NCBI RefSeq assembly: GCF_004322395.1
Contig: NZ_SCTW01000069.1
Coordinates: 1 to 60,634 of the forward strand
DNA from: Methylobacter sp.
GTDB taxonomy: Bacteria > Pseudomonadota > Gammaproteobacteria > Methylococcales > Methylomonadaceae
Direction: 5' to 3'
DNA length: 60,634 bases
A program made the position numbers and the translations under genes. Positions 1 to 10,068 of the stretch are shown here, piece after piece. Below the pieces are notes generated by a model. That model saw only the letters and a program-made list of their open reading frames with translations, had not been told where the DNA came from and did no database searches. The number at the start of each line of letters is the position of its first letter. The first letter of the stretch is position 1.

Positions 1-9
1 AAAAGGCGA

Positions 10-157
10 CCCGGTTGCCGCTTTGTTCCTGTGCTCCTCGCTTTTGTCGAGGGTCAGCAGAAGGGGCTCCTGCCCCTCTGCTGACGTGCGGCCTCCCTGC
101 CGCACCCCTCACGGGCTGTTCTCGACAAAAGCTCCGGTGCTCGGTGCGGCAAACGGG
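10..157. repeat. Nested palindromic element (multi-branch fold)
   Basis: An outer 12-bp perfect stem (40-51 with 121-132, core CTTTTGTCGAG) encloses two independent hairpins. One is 53-66 with 73-85 (GTCAGCAG arm, one bulge) and the other is 86-92 with 99-105 (GTGCGGC arm, loop CTCCCT). A further, imperfect outermost pairing joins about 11-21 (GGTTGCCGC) with 146-157 (GCGGCAAACGG). The whole would fold as a multi-branched stem as DNA or RNA. I see no reading frame in it. It could be a dispersed repeat, a non-autonomous mobile element or a structured RNA; the sequence alone does not decide. Confidence 0.6.
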
Positions 158-188
158 AGAAATATCATCTGTGCCGTAACACCAGTTA

Positions 189-240
189 TTAAATCATAAG
201 CAATCAGCGTCATCAGCGTTCTATTTTGACTGCTGAGTAG
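189..240. repeat. Dispersed repeat, copy 1 (GCGTCATCNGCGTTCTATTTT)
   Basis: This stretch, ending just after the 3' end of the minus-strand methyltransferase gene, aligns over about 50 bases with 20262-20312, sharing AATCATAA, GCGTCATC, GCGTTCTATTTT and a GCT(A/G)AGTA end. The second copy also sits at the 3' end of a minus-strand gene (hemW). The copy here lacks the opposite inverted-repeat arm seen at 20205. Confidence 0.55.
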
Positions 241-249
241 TTACGAAAA

Positions 250-1011
250 CTATACCCGGTAGCAAAAAAGTTTCGTCCTGAGCCGATCTTCAATCTGTAC
301 GATCGATTCCGGCTCCCAATCCGGTATCGGAAAGGATGAAGAGATGAACAAGCTGCCGGGGCGCATTTCACGCCTGGCTTTCTCGCCCAATTCCGCCATA
401 ACCGCAGGGGAAAGAAAGGCAAACACCACATCATAACGGGTAAGAACGCAGCCCCATAAGCTGGCGCGTTTTACGGTCGCATTCGACAGTCTGCGGCAGC
501 GCCAGACGGTGATGAGCCACGGCAGCGGCGCATGTTCCCATGCATCGACTATCAGGGATCGATGCTGAGCCAGCGGCACTGCCACTGATCCGACTCCGGC
601 GCCAAGATCGGCGAACACCCCGGCATTTTCCCGCTTAATAATGGCTGCTACAGCATCTGCTACGATAGCCGAGGACAAAAATAGCGGCACATCGCCCTTA
701 ACCGTACCCCAGAACACCAGTGCCAGCAGCAGCACGGTCAGCAGATATAGCCAGGAAGGCAACTGCAAGGTGTGCATGGCGATTGCCGTGGGCAGAAACA
801 GTAAATGGATGGGAAACCACCAATAAGGCTGGCATAAAAAGCCGCTGCACAAGGCGGCTGCTATGCCTTGTGCCAATGCCAAACGCAACGCGCCATGAAA
901 CAATGCTGGAGACATCCATGTCAGCGTGATTGTAAATGTCAAGCCCAGAGTTTGTGCGACAAGCGCTTTGAGTAATGTTATCACGCCTGTTGTCCCGGCA
1001 ATTTTTATCAC
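250..1011 (-). CDS. Membrane-anchored class I SAM-dependent methyltransferase
   Basis: The 253-residue product has a hydrophobic N-terminal half with about three to four membrane segments (roughly residues 8-30, 36-55, 62-82, 88-105). A Rossmann-type methyltransferase core follows: motif I is ADLGAGVGS at about 134-142, and an acidic strand end (VDAWEH) at about 155-160 fits the ribose-binding position. The C-terminal half is short and contains no recognisable substrate domain, so the substrate is unknown. The membrane half suggests a lipid, quinone or membrane-protein substrate, but that is inference. An internal start is possible. No operon partner is visible; the next minus-strand gene ends about 100 bp upstream. 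Confidence 0.7.
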   Translation of the reverse strand: MIKIAGTTGVITLLKALVAQTLGLTFTITLTWMSPALFHGALRLALAQGIAAALCSGFLCQPYWWFPIHLLFLPTAIAMHTLQLPSWLYLLTVLLLALVFWGTVKGDVPLFLSSAIVADAVAAIIKRENAGVFADLGAGVGSVAVPLAQHRSLIVDAWEHAPLPWLITVWRCRRLSNATVKRASLWGCVLTRYDVVFAFLSPAVMAELGEKARREMRPGSLFISSSFPIPDWEPESIVQIEDRLRTKLFCYRV

Positions 1012-1108
1012 AATTGTGGGCTATAGGGCGGATTCAGTTCGTGCTCTATGAGTCCCGCCCCTCATTCTTATTTATAAAATTTGGCGGTTTGCCAAACGCG
1101 AAACAGCC

Positions 1109-1423
1109 TTACTTCTGCGTAGAATTCGGTTTAGTCGGGGAAATATCAGGGACAGGGACAGGAACAGGAGTTGGAACGGGTGCAGAAGATGGATTCAAGT
1201 TTTTCAAAATAATTTCTTTACTAGCCTTTTCCTCTAAAGCTTTTTGCCGGTTGCCTTCCCCAAAAAGCGTGGCGGTAATCATAAACAAGACGGTCGATAT
1301 AACCAGAATTAAAAATCTATTCGGTTTTTCCAAAAAGAATAAAGGCCATTTGGGTTTAATCATCCCAACTATAAAAAAAAGCAGGGTCCAGAGCCCTGTG
1401 TGAAAAGCGATGGTTGTCAGCAT
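1109..1423 (-). CDS. Small two-helix membrane protein with Pro-Val tail
   Basis: A 104-residue product with two hydrophobic segments (about residues 5-21 and 36-53), a charged linker rich in Lys and Glu, and a low-complexity C-terminus of alternating Pro and Val (PVPTPVPVPVP). The membrane pattern and the coherent composition favour this frame over the overlapping plus-strand frame at 975-1403, whose product is unremarkable. I recognise no family and assign no function. The Pro-Val repeat comes from a short direct DNA repeat (GGAACAGG-type) that could vary in length between strains. Confidence 0.55.
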   Translation of the reverse strand: MLTTIAFHTGLWTLLFFIVGMIKPKWPLFFLEKPNRFLILVISTVLFMITATLFGEGNRQKALEEKASKEIILKNLNPSSAPVPTPVPVPVPDISPTKPNSTQK

Positions 1424-1648
1424 TATAATTACTCGTTAACTTACATTTAGATAGATTTATATTATTATTAGTTGAGCGGTTATTTGCAACATGCCGCGGT
1501 GTTATTTTAACGGTTTTACTTTATCGGGGCCTGAATTGTTCAACATTGATTTTTCAGCGGCCCGCAATAAACAATTATAAATTGACACATTTCGTGTCAA
1601 AAAAGCTCTCATCTGTAGAGTTTTTTTATATAAAATCAGGAGAGTTCT

Positions 1649-2560
1649 ATGGGCGGTTTTGTTTTAGCATTATTGATTTTTGCTGTGTTGATAGTATTTA
1701 TGAGCGTCAAATCGGTTCCACAAGGCATGGAATATACGGTTGAACGCTTCGGTAAATATACTAATACATTGACGCCCGGCTTGAATATTATCGTGCCGAT
1801 TATTGACCGCATCGGCAAAAAAATGATTATGATGGAACAGGTGATGGACGTGCCGTCACAGGAAGTCATCACCAAAGATAATGCCATGGTTACTGTAGAC
1901 GGGGTCATTTTTTATCAGGTCATGGACGCCGCCAAAGCCGCTTATGAAGTCAGCCAGTTGGGCTGGGCCATTCTGAACTTGGTAATGACTAATATCCGTA
2001 CTGTGATGGGTTCAATGGACCTGGACGAATTGCTATCGCGCCGGGATGACATCAATGCAAAACTGCTGTCCGTCGTCGACGATGCCACAACACCGTGGGG
2101 CATCAAAGTTACCCGTATTGAAATAAAAGACATCGCTCCGCCCAAAGATTTGGTAGAAGCCATGGGCAGGCAAATGAAAGCCGAGCGCTTGAAACGCGCG
2201 TCCATTCTGGAAGCCGAAGGTTTAAGGCAATCCGAGATTTTACGTGCGGAAGGTGCACAGCAGGCGGCCATTCTGGAAGCGGAAGGCCGTAAAGAAGCTT
2301 CTTACCGCGATGCCGATGCCCGTGAACGTTTGGCTCAAGCCGAAGCCAGGGCGACATTAATGGTTTCGGAAGCAATCGGCAAAGGCGACGTCCAGGCCAT
2401 CAACTATTTTGTCGCGCAAAAGTACATTGAAGCGTTAAAAGATATTGGCATAGCTAACAACAGTAAACTGGTTTTTATGCCGCTGGATTCATCGAGTGTA
2501 ATTGGAGCCTTGGGCGGTATTAGCGAACTTGCTAAAGAAGCGATGACTAAAAAGAGCTGA
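1649..2560 (+). CDS. qmcA: SPFH/stomatin-family membrane protein QmcA
   Basis: The 303-residue product opens with one membrane helix (about 3-19), followed by the SPFH/prohibitin domain starting at [15 protein letters not shown] and containing [13 protein letters not shown] long Ala/Glu-rich coiled coil (about 175-245, repeated AEG units) follows. This is the paraslipin/QmcA architecture: an inner-membrane scaffold that forms large oligomeric cages and organises quality-control proteases or membrane microdomains. The start has a good ribosome site, AGGAGAG, 6-7 bases ahead. The downstream nfeD-like gene begins 2 bases after its stop, the classic stomatin-NfeD operon pair, which strengthens the call. 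Confidence 0.92.
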   Translation: MGGFVLALLIFAVLIVFMSVKSVPQGMEYTVERFGKYTNTLTPGLNIIVPIIDRIGKKMIMMEQVMDVPSQEVITKDNAMVTVDGVIFYQVMDAAKAAYEVSQLGWAILNLVMTNIRTVMGSMDLDELLSRRDDINAKLLSVVDDATTPWGIKVTRIEIKDIAPPKDLVEAMGRQMKAERLKRASILEAEGLRQSEILRAEGAQQAAILEAEGRKEASYRDADARERLAQAEARATLMVSEAIGKGDVQAINYFVAQKYIEALKDIGIANNSKLVFMPLDSSSVIGALGGISELAKEAMTKKS

Positions 2561-2561
2561 T

Positions 2562-3008
2562 ATGGCTGAACTAGAGATTGTTTTTTGGAACTGGTGGGTA
2601 CTAGCCCTTATCCTGCTGGTAGTCGAACTGCTGGCTCCCGGTTTTTTCTTTCTGTGGATGGCCGCCTCAGGCTTTGTAACCGGATGCCTGCTATTACTAA
2701 TGCCTGCGCTCAGCATAGAATTGCAGGTATCGATTTTTTCCGTTCTGTCCGTTGTTTTTATCACCTTATGGAAGCTTTACGGCAAAAAGCATCCGATAAC
2801 GACAGACCATCCCTTATTAAATAAACGAGGCGCTCAATACATCGGCAGAGTCTTTAGCTTGTACAAACCGATTGAAAATGGCGAAGGAAAAATAAAAGTC
2901 GACGATTCAATTTGGAAAGTTCACGGTGAAGATTGCGACATTAGCACCAAGGTAAAAGTCATCGCGATTCGCGGTACAGTGTTTGATGTGGAAAGGGTTA
3001 AGGAGTAG
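2562..3008 (+). CDS. NfeD-like membrane protein (partner of QmcA)
   Basis: A 148-residue protein with two long hydrophobic segments at about 10-30 and 35-65 and a C-terminal small beta-barrel (OB-like) domain at about 85-146, ending with IAIRGTVFDVERV. This is the short, protease-less NfeD form (YbbK type). NfeD proteins are membrane partners of SPFH proteins and are thought to anchor or cap the stomatin oligomer. The start codon lies just after the qmcA stop, so the two are almost certainly co-transcribed and translated in step. No serine-protease domain is present, unlike long NfeD proteins. Confidence 0.88.
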   Translation: MAELEIVFWNWWVLALILLVVELLAPGFFFLWMAASGFVTGCLLLLMPALSIELQVSIFSVLSVVFITLWKLYGKKHPITTDHPLLNKRGAQYIGRVFSLYKPIENGEGKIKVDDSIWKVHGEDCDISTKVKVIAIRGTVFDVERVKE

Positions 3009-3027
3009 CAATGCTTTTTAAGCAAAC

Positions 3028-3579
3028 CTATCCATCATATTTTTCGGACCGCCGCAACAACACAAAAACGGCCCCTGTCCCGCCGTCTTTAGGCGGTGCG
3101 GAACAAAAAGCCTGAATGTCTTTATGTTGTCTTAGCCATAAATTGAGATTGTTTTTAAGTACAGGATGGTTGTCGGCCGAACGATAGCCTTTGCCGTGTA
3201 CAATATGTACGCAGCGGCAGCCATCTTGCACGCAGTCATGCAGAAAATGCAGCAGTTGCCGTTTGGCTTCATTGCTATTCAGCCCGTGTAAATCGATTTC
3301 CGCGTCCAGTCCAAACTGTCCTTTGCGCAGTTTCTTTAAAATATTGTGCTGTAGTCCCTGAGCCAAAAAGCTTAATGAGTCTTCAATGCCCAGTTTTTCA
3401 TTATCAAATTCAGTCGCTTCGATTAAATGCTCCTCCATGTTAAGGGGCTGTAATTTAGGATAGGGCTTGGACTTGTTACCTAATGTTAATAGCACTTTAT
3501 CGTTTTTTACGGCATTTACTTTACCGATAGTTTGACGAAATAACTCGCTGTCTTCTGGAGGGAGATTTTTTTTTGTCAC
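3028..3579 (-). CDS. smrA: Smr-domain DNA/RNA endonuclease, SmrA/YdaL-like
   Basis: A 183-residue protein with a GTG start. The N-terminal third (EDSELFRQ) is the helical leader typical of proteobacterial Smr proteins. The Smr domain runs from about residue 92: DLHGL, then a helix with EAKRQLLHFL, HIVHGKG as the conserved H-G-x-G-like motif, and the end strand GAVFVLLRR. The stretch LAQGLQHNILKKLRKG and the ending with GGTGA resemble E. coli SmrA (YdaL) more than SmrB. Smr domains cleave nucleic acids; SmrB acts on collided ribosomes, whereas SmrA's role is less clear. It converges with nfeD, with only about 20 bp between stop codons. Confidence 0.82.
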   Translation of the reverse strand: MTKKNLPPEDSELFRQTIGKVNAVKNDKVLLTLGNKSKPYPKLQPLNMEEHLIEATEFDNEKLGIEDSLSFLAQGLQHNILKKLRKGQFGLDAEIDLHGLNSNEAKRQLLHFLHDCVQDGCRCVHIVHGKGYRSADNHPVLKNNLNLWLRQHKDIQAFCSAPPKDGGTGAVFVLLRRSEKYDG

Positions 3580-3653
3580 GAAAGCTGATTTTGTTGTGTA
3601 TTGTTGCTAATATGTTTGATTTTATAGACTAATCCGCTTCAAGGCGATTGATA

Positions 3654-4409
3654 ATGCATATTTTGTTAAGTAATGATGACGGGTACTTGGCTGAAGGACT
3701 CAATGCATTAGCCAGTGCGTTGAGTCCATATGCCGAAATATCGGTAGTGGCTCCGGATAGAAATCGCAGTGCAGCGAGTAATTCTTTAACACTGGAAATG
3801 CCGTTACGCGCTTACGAGGCGGATAATGGCTTTATTAAAGTCGACGGTACACCCACCGATTGCGTGCATTTGGCAATAACCGGTTTACTGAAAAGTGAGC
3901 CCGATATGGTTTTTGCAGGGGTTAATCATGGCTCCAATTTAGGTGATGATGTGCTTTATTCAGGTACTGTTGCAGCGGCAACCGAAGGCCGTTTTTTAGG
4001 TTTACCCGCTGTCGCTATTTCGTTGGTGGGCAATAATCCAAGCCATTTTGAAACCGCTGCACAGGTTGCGGTGACATTGATGCGGCAATTGATTAATAAT
4101 CCTTTGCCGCAAGATACTATTCTTAATGTCAATGTACCGGATGTCTCTATTAAAGATTTAAAAGGCTATCAGGCAACCCGGCTGGGACAACGGCATAAAT
4201 CTGAGCCGGTCATTAAGAGCGAAGATCCTCGCGGACGTATTATTTACTGGGTAGGCCCACCAGGCGCGGAACAGGATGCAGGCCCCGGAACTGACTTTTA
4301 TGCCATTAATGCAGGTTTCGTGTCGGTTACACCGTTACAAGTGGATTTAACTCGGTATGACCGGATCAATGATCTAAAGGCATGGTTACCCAAGGAGTAT
4401 GTTTTATGA
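3654..4409 (+). CDS. surE: 5'/3'-nucleotidase SurE
   Basis: The 251-residue product starts [11 protein letters not shown], the invariant SurE opening with the metal-binding Asp pair. [12 protein letters not shown] (metal-binding Ser/Asn), [11 protein letters not shown] and [21 protein letters not shown] are all present, and length matches the family. SurE is a divalent-metal survival phosphatase acting on nucleoside monophosphates and short polyphosphates. A TTG codon 6 bases upstream would add two residues; the ATG is preferred because it gives the family N-terminus and has AAGG about 9 bases ahead. The stop overlaps the pcm start (ATGA), the conserved surE-pcm stationary-phase pairing. Confidence 0.95.
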   Translation: MHILLSNDDGYLAEGLNALASALSPYAEISVVAPDRNRSAASNSLTLEMPLRAYEADNGFIKVDGTPTDCVHLAITGLLKSEPDMVFAGVNHGSNLGDDVLYSGTVAAATEGRFLGLPAVAISLVGNNPSHFETAAQVAVTLMRQLINNPLPQDTILNVNVPDVSIKDLKGYQATRLGQRHKSEPVIKSEDPRGRIIYWVGPPGAEQDAGPGTDFYAINAGFVSVTPLQVDLTRYDRINDLKAWLPKEYVL

Positions 4410-5068
4410 TTCAAAGTCTGCAAGGAATAGGCATGACCTCCTTGCGCACTCGTGAGCGCATGATTAATCGGCTGATGGACCAGGGCATCAGCAGCAATAA
4501 GATCCTGGATGTGATGCGCAACACACCCAGACATATTTTTATGGATGAGGCCTTGGCAAGCCGGGCTTATGAAGATACCGCGCTGCCTATCGGTTACAAT
4601 CAAACAATTTCCCAGCCTTATATAGTCGCCAAAATGACAGAGCTGCTGCTGGCGTCGTCAGATCGATTAACCAAAGTGTTGGAAATAGGTACAGGCTGCG
4701 GCTACCAAACAGCAATTTTGGCGCAGCTGGTCGATCATGTCTATTCCGTAGAAAGAATCGCGCCGTTGCAGAAAAAAGCCAAAGATCGCCTCTGGGGCCT
4801 CAAACTTAAAAATGTCAGTTTTTTGCACAGTGATGGTGGCTGGGGATGGCCTGATCATGCGCCCTATGATGGAATATTAGTTGCTGCCGCACCGCCCGAA
4901 GTACCGGTAATGCTGTTGCAGCAAATGGCTGTCGGAGGCGTGATGATAATCCCGGTCGGCAATGGTGGTAGCCAGCAATTACAGAGAATAACGCGTACGG
5001 AAAACAGTTATGAAGTTGAAAAGCTCGAGCCGGTTGTGTTTGTCCCTTTTTTATCGGGAAGAAAATAA
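4406..5068 (+). CDS. pcm: Protein-L-isoaspartate O-methyltransferase
   Basis: A 220-residue class I methyltransferase that repairs isoaspartyl damage in aged proteins. Seen: [20 protein letters not shown] (the family substrate/SAM-pocket signature), motif [16 protein letters not shown], the acidic VYSVER and the [19 protein letters not shown] region. The ATG at 4406 overlaps the surE stop as ATGA and has AAGGAG 8 bases upstream, so it is preferred over an in-frame upstream codon at 4382. Translational coupling to surE is expected. In enterobacteria nlpD and rpoS follow; here the next gene is the convergent fusA2, so that linkage is absent. Confidence 0.95.
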   Translation: MIQSLQGIGMTSLRTRERMINRLMDQGISSNKILDVMRNTPRHIFMDEALASRAYEDTALPIGYNQTISQPYIVAKMTELLLASSDRLTKVLEIGTGCGYQTAILAQLVDHVYSVERIAPLQKKAKDRLWGLKLKNVSFLHSDGGWGWPDHAPYDGILVAAAPPEVPVMLLQQMAVGGVMIIPVGNGGSQQLQRITRTENSYEVEKLEPVVFVPFLSGRK

Positions 5069-5237
5069 ACGCGTTTTAAAGCTGTACTGAAAAACAGGGC
5101 TGCGTCTCGGCATAAAACGACAAAAAAAGTTATCAGCTTGAAAGAACGAATCTGCTGATTTACTACGTGAACAAGGGTAGGATGCGTATGAGGGCGTAGC
5201 CAGGCAGACAAGCTGCCCGGCGTACCTTTTTAATATC

Positions 5238-7322
5238 TTACTTCTTTTTGTTGCGTTCGTTCACTTCTTTGATAACTTCTTCCGCTACGTTTTTCGGGCA
5301 CGGTAAATAGTGCGAGAATTCCATAGAGAACTGTCCGCGACCAGAGGTCATGGTACGTAAGTCACCAATGTAACCGAACATTTCGCTCAGCGGTACATCA
5401 GACTTGATACGAACGCCTGTTACGCCCGCATCTTGGGATTTAATCATGCCGCGGCGACGATTAAGGTCACCGATAACGTCGCCCACATGATCAGCCGGCG
5501 TAAAAGTATCAACTTTCATGATCGGTTCGATCAGTTGCGGTCCTGCTTTTGGAATCGACTGACGGAAAGCCGCTTTCGCAGCAATTTCGAACGCAATAGC
5601 AGAAGAGTCAACCGCATGGAAAGCACCGTCGGTTAAGATAACTTTAAAGTCCAGGCAAGGGAATCCGGCCAAAACGCCTTTATCCAACATGCTCTTAAAG
5701 CCTTTTTCAACCGCAGGCCAGTATTCGCGCGGTACGTTACCGCCGGTCACCGCTGATTCAAATACAAAACCGCTGCCTGGCTCGCCTGGCTCGATAATGT
5801 AGTTGATCTTGCCGTATTGACCTGAACCACCTGATTGCTTCTTGTGGGTGTATTCGTCTTCAACCGATTTGGTAATGGTTTCGCGGTAGGCCACTTGAGG
5901 TTTACCGACGATAACATCAACGCCGTGAGTACGTTTCAAGATATCGACTTTAATATCAAGATGCAGCTCGCCCATACCTTTAAGGATGGTTTCGCCACTG
6001 TCTTCATCGGTCTCAACGTGGAAAGACGGATCTTCCTGAATCATTTTACCCAGCGCGATACCCATTTTTTCGGAAGCCGCTTTGTCTTTCGGTGAAATCG
6101 CCAGTGAGATAACGGGATCAGGGAAGACCATCGGTTCCAATGTTGCAGGGAATTTTGGATCACACAGCGTGTGACCGGTTTGTACATTCTTCATACCCAA
6201 TACGGCAACAATGTCACCTGCTTGAGCTGAATCAAGTTCATTACGGGCATCGGCATGCATTTCCACGATACGGCCAATACGTTCGGTTTTGCCGGTGAAA
6301 GTATTCAGCACCGACGTGCCTTTTTCCAATTTGCCGGAGTAGATACGCAAGAACGTTAACGCGCCAAAGCGGTCATCCATAATCTTAAATGCCAACGCGC
6401 GTAGCGGTTTGTCGGCATCAACGACAGCAAAGCTGCCTGTTGCATTACCTTCCAAATCAACTTCAGGCTGTGGTTTAACTTCTGTTGGACTAGGTAGGTA
6501 ATCGATAACAGCATCAAGTACCAACTGTACGCCTTTATTTTTGAAAGACGAACCGCAGTAAGTCGGGAAGAAATCCAAGTTAATTGTACCCTTGCGAACA
6601 CAACGCTTGATGGTATCAATATCGGGCTCTTCGCCTTCAAGATATTTTTCCATGACATCATCATACTGATCGGCAACTTGGTCGATCAATTTTTCGCGCC
6701 ATTTCTCGACATCCGCTTCCATACCAGCAGGAATATCCTTGATTTCGTAGTTCATTGGATCGCCTGAGTCATCCCATATCCAGGCTTTGCGAGTCAGCAG
6801 GTCGACTACGCCGGAGAATTGGTCTTCTGTTCCAATAGGTAAGGTCATAACCAATGGCACCGCGCCGAGTACTTCTTCAACTTGCTTAACCACGCGATAG
6901 AAATCAGCGCCGATGCGATCCAGTTTGTTGATATAGATAACACGGGATACTTCAGAATCGTTGGCATAACGCCAGTTAGTTTCCGATTGGGGTTCTACGC
7001 CGCCTGAGCCGCAGAAAACACCGATACCGCCATCAAGAACTTTCAATGAGCGATAAACTTCAATAGTAAAATCAACGTGCCCTGGGGTGTCGATAATATT
7101 AAAGCGATGGTCTTTCCAGAAACAGGTAGTCGCAGCGGACTGAATGGTGATACCGCGCTCTTGCTCCTGCTCCATGAAGTCTGTGGTTGCCGCACCATCG
7201 TGCACTTCACCGATTTTGTGGATTTTACCGGTGAGTTTTAAAATCCGCTCGGTAGTCGTTGTTTTACCGGCATCGACGTGCGCGAAGATACCAATGTTTC
7301 TGTAATGCGATAAATCTGTCAT
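5238..7322 (-). CDS. fusA2: Elongation factor G, second-type (EF-G2)
   Basis: A full-length 694-residue translocase GTPase. G1 is [12 protein letters not shown] (about 14-25), the switch region [10 protein letters not shown]3 DTPGHVD, G4 NKLD, followed by domains II-V ending in a Lys-rich tail. Variant signatures such as [16 protein letters not shown] and [21 protein letters not shown] match the extra EF-G found alongside the str-operon copy in Vibrio-like gammaproteobacteria rather than the canonical FusA. It stands alone here, without rpsL, rpsG or tuf, which agrees with a second copy. Whether it is for translocation, ribosome recycling or a stress condition cannot be read from sequence. 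About 690 bp of gene-free DNA lies upstream. Confidence 0.9.
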   Translation of the reverse strand: MTDLSHYRNIGIFAHVDAGKTTTTERILKLTGKIHKIGEVHDGAATTDFMEQEQERGITIQSAATTCFWKDHRFNIIDTPGHVDFTIEVYRSLKVLDGGIGVFCGSGGVEPQSETNWRYANDSEVSRVIYINKLDRIGADFYRVVKQVEEVLGAVPLVMTLPIGTEDQFSGVVDLLTRKAWIWDDSGDPMNYEIKDIPAGMEADVEKWREKLIDQVADQYDDVMEKYLEGEEPDIDTIKRCVRKGTINLDFFPTYCGSSFKNKGVQLVLDAVIDYLPSPTEVKPQPEVDLEGNATGSFAVVDADKPLRALAFKIMDDRFGALTFLRIYSGKLEKGTSVLNTFTGKTERIGRIVEMHADARNELDSAQAGDIVAVLGMKNVQTGHTLCDPKFPATLEPMVFPDPVISLAISPKDKAASEKMGIALGKMIQEDPSFHVETDEDSGETILKGMGELHLDIKVDILKRTHGVDVIVGKPQVAYRETITKSVEDEYTHKKQSGGSGQYGKINYIIEPGEPGSGFVFESAVTGGNVPREYWPAVEKGFKSMLDKGVLAGFPCLDFKVILTDGAFHAVDSSAIAFEIAAKAAFRQSIPKAGPQLIEPIMKVDTFTPADHVGDVIGDLNRRRGMIKSQDAGVTGVRIKSDVPLSEMFGYIGDLRTMTSGRGQFSMEFSHYLPCPKNVAEEVIKEVNERNKKK

Positions 7323-8014
7323 GTTTTCACTCTAAAGTTGGGCATAAAAAACTTTTTTGGTGACCTCTTTACATAAGCATTCAAATTATCAATACTTATC
7401 AAAGGCTCGTACCGGGGCAGTGGGCTACATACCCCAGTCGCAACCTAAGACCGCGGTAGCGGTAGCCATCAGATTAAATAAAATGCGTCGGATACATGGA
7501 GGCAGCTCAAAGCCGAGTGAGGTGCATTTATTTGAGTCACCATCGCTGCTCACTCGTCCAGCTTCGAAAGTCCGCTATTTTAACCTAAAAACTTTGTAAA
7601 AACATATAAAACCATGCGTTATGTTGCAGTAACACTAAAATAAACGAATTTACGTGACCACGTAATGACAATATCTCGGATAAGAACCTGCATAGAACCT
7701 TGTCGGGTATAGCCCAAAGTATCTTTTTAAAGGCTGAGCAACATTCTTGTAGTTCGCTGCAATAGTTTTGATGATTTTGAAATTGTCGAACGAAAAGAAT
7801 AGCCTTAACTTAATTATTCCATCTTATAAATTAAAATCATTTCGGGTAAAAAGTTGCCCCTTATGTTTCGGCGGCCGTCCAGAAGCGGTGCTTAAAGAAT
7901 CGTTTGAAACATGGAATTTATCAGTCATAAATAATCGGACGCCACCGTAAAAACAGCTATATTTACTGACATGTTATTGTAAAATATCCGCTTGAAAACG
8001 AGGTGCTCCATATT
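7323..8014. other. Gene-poor intergenic region between fusA2 and the CBS gene
   Basis: No convincing gene is seen. Two short plus-strand frames exist (7357-7599 and 7768-7950) but neither has a recognisable product. The interval must hold the divergent promoters of fusA2 and the CBS gene. A hairpin with 8-bp arms CGAGTGAG/CTCACTCG (7514-7521 with 7549-7556) sits roughly 190 bases upstream of the fusA2 start. It could belong to a long fusA2 leader or an unannotated RNA. Confidence 0.4.
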
Positions 8015-8449
8015 ATGAAAGTCGCTGATATCATGACCGCCAATCCGGTTACGGTTAACATGGATACCGAACTGTTGTTGATCAAAGAAATTTTTGATCA
8101 CGTCTATTTTCATCATCTGCTGGTTGAAGATGATTCAGACAAAACCTTTATCGGCGTTATTTCGGATCGAGATTTATTAAAAGCTTTGAGCCCCTATATT
8201 CATACAGCCGCAGAAACCTTGCGCGATAAAGAAACATTAACAAAGCGGGCTCATCAGATTATGTCACGCCAAGTTGATACTGTGACACCTGCAACCGATT
8301 GCAATATTGCCGTACAAAAAATGTTGGATGCCGATATATCCTGTCTGCCTGTCATTAACGATGACAAGATTATTCTTGGCATCGTGACCTGGAAAGATTT
8401 CTTAAAAAATTATTTAAAACAACAACCGTCCGCAAACATCTCATCATGA
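8015..8449 (+). CDS. Tandem CBS-domain protein
   Basis: A 144-residue protein made of two CBS motifs forming one Bateman module: first copy about 4-60 (ADIMTANPVTV through GVISDRDLLKAL), second about 83-140 (IMSRQVDTVTPATDC through GIVTWKDFLK). CBS pairs bind adenine nucleotides or related ligands and act as energy or ligand sensors; stand-alone forms regulate partner proteins. ATG at 8015 is chosen because MKVADIMT is the usual start of such proteins and GAGG lies 11 bases ahead; a GTG at 8003 is possible. The HDOD-GAF gene follows after 90 bp on the same strand, so joint action in signalling is possible. Confidence 0.85.
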   Translation: MKVADIMTANPVTVNMDTELLLIKEIFDHVYFHHLLVEDDSDKTFIGVISDRDLLKALSPYIHTAAETLRDKETLTKRAHQIMSRQVDTVTPATDCNIAVQKMLDADISCLPVINDDKIILGIVTWKDFLKNYLKQQPSANISS

Positions 8450-8539
8450 AAACAATAAAAATTATTTTTTGTCATCATGAGTAAATATTTGCTTTGGCAA
8501 GGGTTAGGTTAAATCAAGTTATTAAAGGTAAAAAACTAA

Positions 8540-10036
8540 ATGTCATCGAAGAACGACCCTCTAGACCTTCATTTAATCGAAATGGACATGGAAGTAATTT
8601 CCCCCAAAATTATAGAGGGACCCCATTCTCTTAATGAATGGACTCATGTGTTGTGCAATGAAGAAATGCCTATTTTTTCCAATACTGCGTTATGTATCCA
8701 TGATATTTTGAACGATGATAGAAAAGGTGCCATGGAATTGGCATCTGTTATTTTGCAAGACCCCAATCTGACAGTTAAATTATTAAAAATCAGTAACACT
8801 CCCCATTACAATCCATCCCGTCAGAAAATGGTTACCGTATCCCGAGCCATTATTATGCTTGGTTCGGAGGTTATTCGTGAATTAACGTTGGTTTGCTCGT
8901 TTTTTGAATCAATTTTATCGTCAATCAACAAACAACAAGCCAACGAAGAAATAGCCCAAGCTATTCATGCCGCAGTACACGCCAAGTCGATAGCGATGGC
9001 GACAAACGATAAATCGCCAGAGGAGGTTTTTATTGCCACGTTGCTTAACCACATCGGCAGTATTTCTTTTTGGTGCTTTTGCGGTGAACAAGGAGAGAGC
9101 ATTCAAAATCTGGTAAGCAAAGGCGATTGCACGCGTGAAGAAGCAGAGAAAAAAGTTTTAGGTTTTAAATTGACAGAACTGGGAGCTTCTTTAAGTAAGG
9201 CTTGGAAATTAGGCAGCTTGGTTGAAGAATCGATCAAGCCAAATGCATTGTCCAAAAATTCCAGAGCAGGTTTGGTTCATTTAGGCTATGAAATTACTGA
9301 GGCATTAAAAGAGGGTATCGGTTCAAAAAAATACGAAACTTGTATCAGAAAAATTGAAGTTCTTACCAAACAATCTAAACAAGTTATAAAGGAAAAACTT
9401 AAAATTAATACGAGCACTGCGTCTGATATTGCTTGTCAATTTGGAGCCACTGACGCTGCCATGCTCATTCAAAGCCATTTAAATCAGACTGTTGATATTG
9501 AAGAACTCTCGCCAATTATCGACAAAAAACAATTACAATTTCAGATTTCACAGGATATAACATCAATAATAAGCGACCAAGTTGATATTAATCTATTGCT
9601 GGAAACGGTGCTTGAGGGAATTCATCGCGGTATCGGCATGGATCGAACTATTTTTTCTCTGTTAGCTACCGATAAACAGTCTCTTCGAGAAAAGTTGTCT
9701 TTGGGGTGGCGCAAAGAAATATATGAAGACAAGGTCATTTTCAATCTCTCGGAAACGCCGCCCAATCTTTTTTTTCATGCCCTAGCCGGTACTCATGCAT
9801 TTTGGGCTAAGCCCTCGGATAATGAAAAATTGTATACACTCCGGGATATTAACGCGATTGGAAAAAATGAATGTTTTATGATGCCTATCTTTTCCAATAA
9901 AACGCCAATCGGTTTAATTTATACTGATCGTGGACTTAGCAGCCAACCATTAACTAAAGAAGATTTTGATGCCTTTAAATACTTTACGCAACAGGCAAAC
10001 ATCGGTCTCACAATTTATCGTATGCAGCGCAGTTAA
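8540..10036 (+). CDS. HDOD-GAF signalling protein
   Basis: A 498-residue cytoplasmic protein. The N-terminal HDOD domain (about 38-240) has PIFSNTALCIHDIL, then LASVILQDPNLTVKLLKISN, SRAIIMLGSEVI and NHIGSISFW, the usual helical pattern of these HD-like domains without full catalytic residues. The C-terminal part (about 330-495) is a GAF domain: LLLETVLEGIHRGIGMDRTIFSLL through GLIYTDR and FTQQANIGL. HDOD proteins commonly regulate motility, surface behaviour or c-di-GMP output; GAF domains bind small ligands. No output domain follows, so it probably works through protein contacts. The start at 8540 is preceded by AAAGG about 9 bases away. Confidence 0.88.
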   Translation: MSSKNDPLDLHLIEMDMEVISPKIIEGPHSLNEWTHVLCNEEMPIFSNTALCIHDILNDDRKGAMELASVILQDPNLTVKLLKISNTPHYNPSRQKMVTVSRAIIMLGSEVIRELTLVCSFFESILSSINKQQANEEIAQAIHAAVHAKSIAMATNDKSPEEVFIATLLNHIGSISFWCFCGEQGESIQNLVSKGDCTREEAEKKVLGFKLTELGASLSKAWKLGSLVEESIKPNALSKNSRAGLVHLGYEITEALKEGIGSKKYETCIRKIEVLTKQSKQVIKEKLKINTSTASDIACQFGATDAAMLIQSHLNQTVDIEELSPIIDKKQLQFQISQDITSIISDQVDINLLLETVLEGIHRGIGMDRTIFSLLATDKQSLREKLSLGWRKEIYEDKVIFNLSETPPNLFFHALAGTHAFWAKPSDNEKLYTLRDINAIGKNECFMMPIFSNKTPIGLIYTDRGLSSQPLTKEDFDAFKYFTQQANIGLTIYRMQRS

Positions 10037-10068
10037 TAAAAAAGGAGCTACATTTAACCAAACGGCAG

